64,000 bases of DNA from the NCBI GenBank assembly GCA_016806645.1, contig JACSYO010000046.1, positions 10,001 to 74,000 of the forward strand, in the 5' to 3' direction. The stretch comes from Ophiodon elongatus (Eukaryota; Chordata; Actinopteri; Perciformes; Hexagrammidae). Both the position numbers and the translations under genes were made by a program. Below are positions 61,401 through 64,000 of the stretch, piece after piece (positions within the stretch are counted from its first letter, which is position 1; every line of letters begins with the position of its first letter). The notes under the pieces were generated by a model. It worked only from the letters and a program-made list of their open reading frames with translations, was not told the DNA's origin and did no database searches.

Positions 61401-63799
61401 TTCTGGGCAGTTTTTAATCACTTAGTGAAGAACCCTCCTGTGATGGGCCGTGCACAAACCATGCCAATTTGCAATGTTTCCAGTCTGTAAAAGTAAACAA
61501 GAACTTCTCTTCATGTCTTGGGTTGCAGTCGAGGGTGTGCGGTGTGAACAGGAGGGGGCTGAGCACACAGCCCTGGGGTGCTCCGGTGTCCCAACACTAG
61601 AGTGGAGGAGGTGTGGTTGCCAATTTTAACCACATGTTAAGTTAAGTTTGTGAAGAAGTCCAATAACCAGATGCAGGGTGAGCTACCCAAGTGCAGACTA
61701 CTAAGATTCTGGGGATCCACTTTCTCAAAGCACTTCAACAGAATGGGGGGTGAGTGTCACAGGTTGGAAGTAGTTTAGACTGGACATTGCAGACTTTTTA
61801 GATAATGGGCCAAAGGATTGTTCTCTTGAAGCAGGTTGGAACACACCCCTGTGACAGTGATATGTTGAAAATGTCAGTGATGACCTCAACAAACTGGTTG
61901 GTACATCAGGCCCAGCAGCTTTACTTTACTTACTATATTTACTCTCATCAAGGTTCTTTACACATTCGCTGTGGACACAGACAGTCCTCTGGAAGCGGGG
62001 CAAACTAAAAAATGTGTCCATCTCATCTGGCAACGTGGCCTCACATGTCATGGGGGTGCACCTGCTTTTGTAGCCTGTAATATTTTGTTTTGTCTGCCAT
62101 GTCTATGGTGTTGTTGGTGTGGAGGTCTCTTTCCAGTCTCTCCCCATGCATCCGCTTTGCCTCTTTGATGCCAGCTTTCAGTATTGCTCTGGCGGTGTTG
62201 TATACTTCCTTGTCACCTTATTTGTCTCTGGATACGGCCTTCATCTCTCCATTCATCCAGGCTTTCTTGTTGGTTTATGGTTTTGTTTTTTTATTGTGAT
62301 CACCACATCATAGTCAAATTTTCTGATGTCACTGTTGATGTATTTTACATTTTTTAGGCAGCAGAAGCAAGGAAATGTGACCCGATTGTCCAAAGTCGGG
62401 ACCTTGTTTTTTGTTTGAGCACCAAGCAAACTCAGAGTCCGCCTCCCCTGGTCTTACCGGAGTCTTGCATTCTGTTGACGCGAAACATGGTCCACTTGTC
62501 AAGTGCAAAAGCTTGATCCAGGATGTTATGATGAAGCCAGGTCTCTTGAAAGATGTGGACACAACAGTCTCTGATTTTCCGTTGCTGGGTTAGCGTTAGA
62601 GACTGATTTCATCCATTTTATTTCCCTGTGACCAGACATTAGCCAGGAGCAAGCTCTCTTCACTCTATTCCTGGGGCAATTGGTGGCATTTGTTCTGGCT
62701 AGACTGGCTGGTTGGTTGGTGTTGTGAGCAGTAATCACACTCAATCCAATCCCTGCACTTACCTTTCCAGGTGTATTTCTATTATAGGCAGTAAATGCTT
62801 CAGTAATAAAGGCAAAAAAGTTAATAAACAAAAATGTAACACATTTTATGGGAGATATTAGAGATTAAGTTGTATAAGTTAATTTAAATCTTTTCTGAAG
62901 TCTTGGATGAGCCGAGCTGCTCAAGTAGTGAAGTTCTGAAGTTCTGACTGAAACTCTGCCTCCTGCAACACGATCCATCACAACAATCCCACTTTTGTTT
63001 AGGTCTGTAACTTCTTATTACAGATTGCAATGCAATGTCTAACACAGAAAGTAAAATTTACTTAGACTTTTTTTACGTTTACTACACTTTGTCTCTCAGG
63101 GCTTACATACCAGAAAATACAGCAGCTTTACCGTCAATCTGAGAGCAGGAAGTTCCTTTGTCCTCTGAAGTCTCTCCAATATCATTGACATCCACTGACG
63201 CTGTGTGAGAGAAGTTATGTGTTATGTTATCAATTTGACTTATTTATTATTATTTATCATTAAGTTAATCAGTGCTTGTTAATTGGTTTACATTTTCAGG
63301 TTCTTTAAATTGTTTTAAAAATGTACTGAAGGTAATGTAATGTTATCTTGGATAGCTGATTTGTTGGAGTGTGATTTGTACAAGATCAGACTTCCAATTA
63401 TCTTCTTTGATGATTGCAATGAGCTTCTATACAGAGACCCTGTTCCTTTACAAGTATTTTTTGCCCACTTCAATCCACCCTTTTTGCAAAAAAAAAAGCA
63501 AACAAATGAATAAAGTGTGACTGACCTTCTGGTCCTGAGCCAGCGTCTGACAGACTCTTCACCAGATCGTTCCTGTTTATCTTCTCCAAAACCTGCTTGG
63601 TCACCTTGAGAGCTCCATGAAGTTCAAAGGTGTTCAGCATCAGATCCACTGTGTCCCGCCTTTCTGCCTTCTCCAGCTTGGACACCTTGATGGTTTGGTA
63701 GCCTTCCAGGATGTCAGGCTGCTGCAGATACCAGTTGAAGTCCTTAAATTCATCGTCTCTCAAATCCGCCAGAGTGTTCAAAAGGTCCTCTGATGTCAT
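54912..63799 (-). CDS. NLR immune sensor, PYD-FISNA-NACHT-LRR-B30.2 (fish NLRC3-like)
   Basis: Cytosolic NOD-like receptor of the fish-expanded group. Exons (minus): 63799-63526, 63200-63132, 61103-59234, 58987-58814, 58353-58180, 57735-57562, 56929-56756, 56325-56152, 55750-55704, 55495-54912. They total 3714 nt, i.e. 1237 residues and a stop, with all phases consistent. Pyrin domain about 1-88, linker to 114, FISNA about 115-205, NACHT with Walker A GIAGIGKT at 221-228 and Walker B LLFVLDGLDE at 309-318, five LRR exons (ten leucine-rich repeats), then PRY-SPRY. The pyrin domain suggests inflammasome adaptor recruitment; the ligand is unknown. Start ATG at 63799 is preceded by a possible 5'UTR acceptor at 63808. 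Poly(A) signal at 54662-54657. No inactivating change was found. Confidence 0.93.
55104..55148 (-). repeat. Coding (TCC)n tract: 15 serines
   Basis: Fourteen TCC and one TCA codon on the minus strand within the B30.2 exon. In frame and uninterrupted. Confidence 0.97.
55704..55750 (-). CDS. NLR 47-bp exon before B30.2
   Basis: Encodes LDHGGEQWLRPGLRK between the last LRR and the PRY-SPRY exon. Acceptor cctccag, donor GTAAGT. The next exon completes the split Tyr codon to give YACELTLD. Confidence 0.92.
56152..56325 (-). CDS. NLR LRR exon e (last, divergent)
   Basis: 174 bp: LSGCLITEEGFTSVASALR and LRELDLSYNHPGDSGVELL, ending WRLETLR. This is the capping LRR type usual before B30.2 in fish NLRs. 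Donor GTATGA. Confidence 0.93.
56756..56929 (-). CDS. NLR LRR exon d
   Basis: 174 bp: TRLTKSCCQELSPVL and LRELDLSNNDLEDSGVKLL, ending LETLR. Similar to exon b. Confidence 0.93.
57562..57735 (-). CDS. NLR LRR exon c
   Basis: 174 bp: LSGCNLSERSCEALSSVL and LKELDLSNNDLQDSGVNLL, ending LETLR. Very similar to exon a, indicating duplication. Confidence 0.93.
57870..57962 (-). pseudogene. Decayed LRR exon remnant
   Basis: The minus-strand text still reads like part of an LRR exon (SSQFFSLSELDL) but lacks the rest and its splice sites. It lies between intact LRR exons b and c. Confidence 0.7.
58180..58353 (-). CDS. NLR LRR exon b
   Basis: 174 bp: SKLTNNCCQELSSVL and LRDLGLNNNDLQDSGVKLL, ending LETLR. 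Same phase as the other LRR exons, so exons could be gained or lost without changing frame. Confidence 0.93.
58814..58987 (-). CDS. NLR LRR exon a
   Basis: 174 bp, two leucine-rich repeats: LSGCNLSERSCEALSSLL and LRELDLSNNNLKDSGVKLL, ending LETLR. Acceptor cttcag, donor GTCAGA. Confidence 0.93.
59234..61103 (-). CDS. NLR exon 3: FISNA and NACHT NTPase
   Basis: 1870 bp. FISNA region with IYTELYIIAGG and NRQHEIRQIE. Walker A (60786-60763) GIAGIGKT, sensor region with RLWITTRPAA, the FTDPQKEEYFRKRF segment, and the NACHT-associated helical region with FSFVHLSVQEFLAAVYV. Acceptor tcacacag, donor GTAAGT. The key Walker A Lys-Thr and Walker B Asp residues are intact, so ATP binding is likely preserved. 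Confidence 0.96.
61104..63131 (-). other. NLR intron 2, no gene seen
   Basis: 2.0 kb of noncoding sequence. A part at about 61530-61640 (GGGGCTGAGCACACAGCCC, GGTGCTCCGGTG) looks like relict coding or repeat sequence, but I could not assign it. Confidence 0.5.
63132..63200 (-). CDS. NLR exon 2: short linker
   Basis: 69 bp encoding about 23 acidic/Ser-rich linker residues (VDVNDIGETSEDKG). Acceptor tcacacag, donor GTAAAG. The phase fits both neighbours. Confidence 0.85.
63526..63799 (-). CDS. NLR exon 1: pyrin domain
   Basis: Begins MTSEDLLNTLADLRDDEFKD, then FNWYLQQPD and KLEKAERRDTVDLML, and ends DLVKSLSDAGSGPEG. This is a PYD six-helix death fold that mediates homotypic contact with ASC-like adaptors. 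Donor GTCAGT. Confidence 0.93.
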
Positions 63800-64000
63800 T
63801 GTGGCTTCCTGCTAAAAATCAAGCAGTTTTGTCAGCCTGAAAGAAAACTGGACCACCAATGCATGAAAGCAGCAGCAGGAGTTCTGATTGGTCGACACAG
63901 GAGCCAGTCTGGCCAGTTAGAGCTCCTGCTGCTGCTCTGTGGGCTGGACTCAATGTAATTTTGAAGAAGCACACTGCTCACACTTCTTGTAATAGAAGAG

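Overview
This is vertebrate nuclear DNA, almost certainly from a teleost fish and probably a percomorph. The signs are split genes with GT-AG introns, a very high density of (CA)n, (GT)n, (AT)n and (GA)n microsatellites, a fish-type Tc1/mariner element, several interspersed repeats typical of fish, and an NLR gene of the fish-expanded PYD-FISNA-NACHT-LRR-B30.2 type. No bacterial, viral or CRISPR features are present. The species cannot be named from the sequence.

Region 1 (1-32.7 kb, + strand) is a Notch ligand gene of the Jagged1 type, entered in intron 1. The signal-peptide exon lies upstream of the window. Twenty-five coding exons could be placed by hand. Every junction keeps frame, and they encode about 1187 residues: MNNL domain, DSL domain, 16 EGF repeats, the first half of a VWC/cysteine-rich module, the juxtamembrane region, one transmembrane helix and a cytoplasmic tail ending in EYIV. 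Exon lengths 5 to 21 match the vertebrate JAG1 pattern as I remember it. About 40 codons expected at the start of exon 23 are missing, beside a 700-bp (CTT)n tract. The introns carry nearly all the microsatellites and minisatellites. The 3'UTR runs to AATAAA signals at 32.61-32.68 kb.

Region 2 (32.7-49.1 kb) has no recognisable gene. It holds dispersed repeats, two minisatellite arrays and retroelement tails.

Region 3 (49.1-53.7 kb, - strand) is a small three-exon transcription unit. It carries two consecutive short ORFs (66 and 53 codons), each with one predicted transmembrane helix, 22 nt apart after splicing and followed by a poly(A) signal. Size, order and the JAG1 neighbourhood suggest the mitochondrial microproteins encoded by the 5' leader ORFs of MKKS (uMKKS), but no MKKS chaperonin coding sequence follows. 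A decayed Tc1 transposon sits in its second intron.

Region 4 (54.6-63.8 kb, - strand) is a complete, frame-intact NLR immune-sensor gene of about 1237 codons: PYD exon, linker exon, 1.87-kb FISNA-NACHT exon, five 174-bp LRR exons, a 47-bp exon and a PRY-SPRY (B30.2) exon. It has a 15-serine run in the B30.2 domain and a decayed extra LRR exon in an intron. These loci do not form a pathway. jag1 is a developmental ligand, the microprotein locus is probably mitochondrial, and the NLR belongs to a dispersed immune family.
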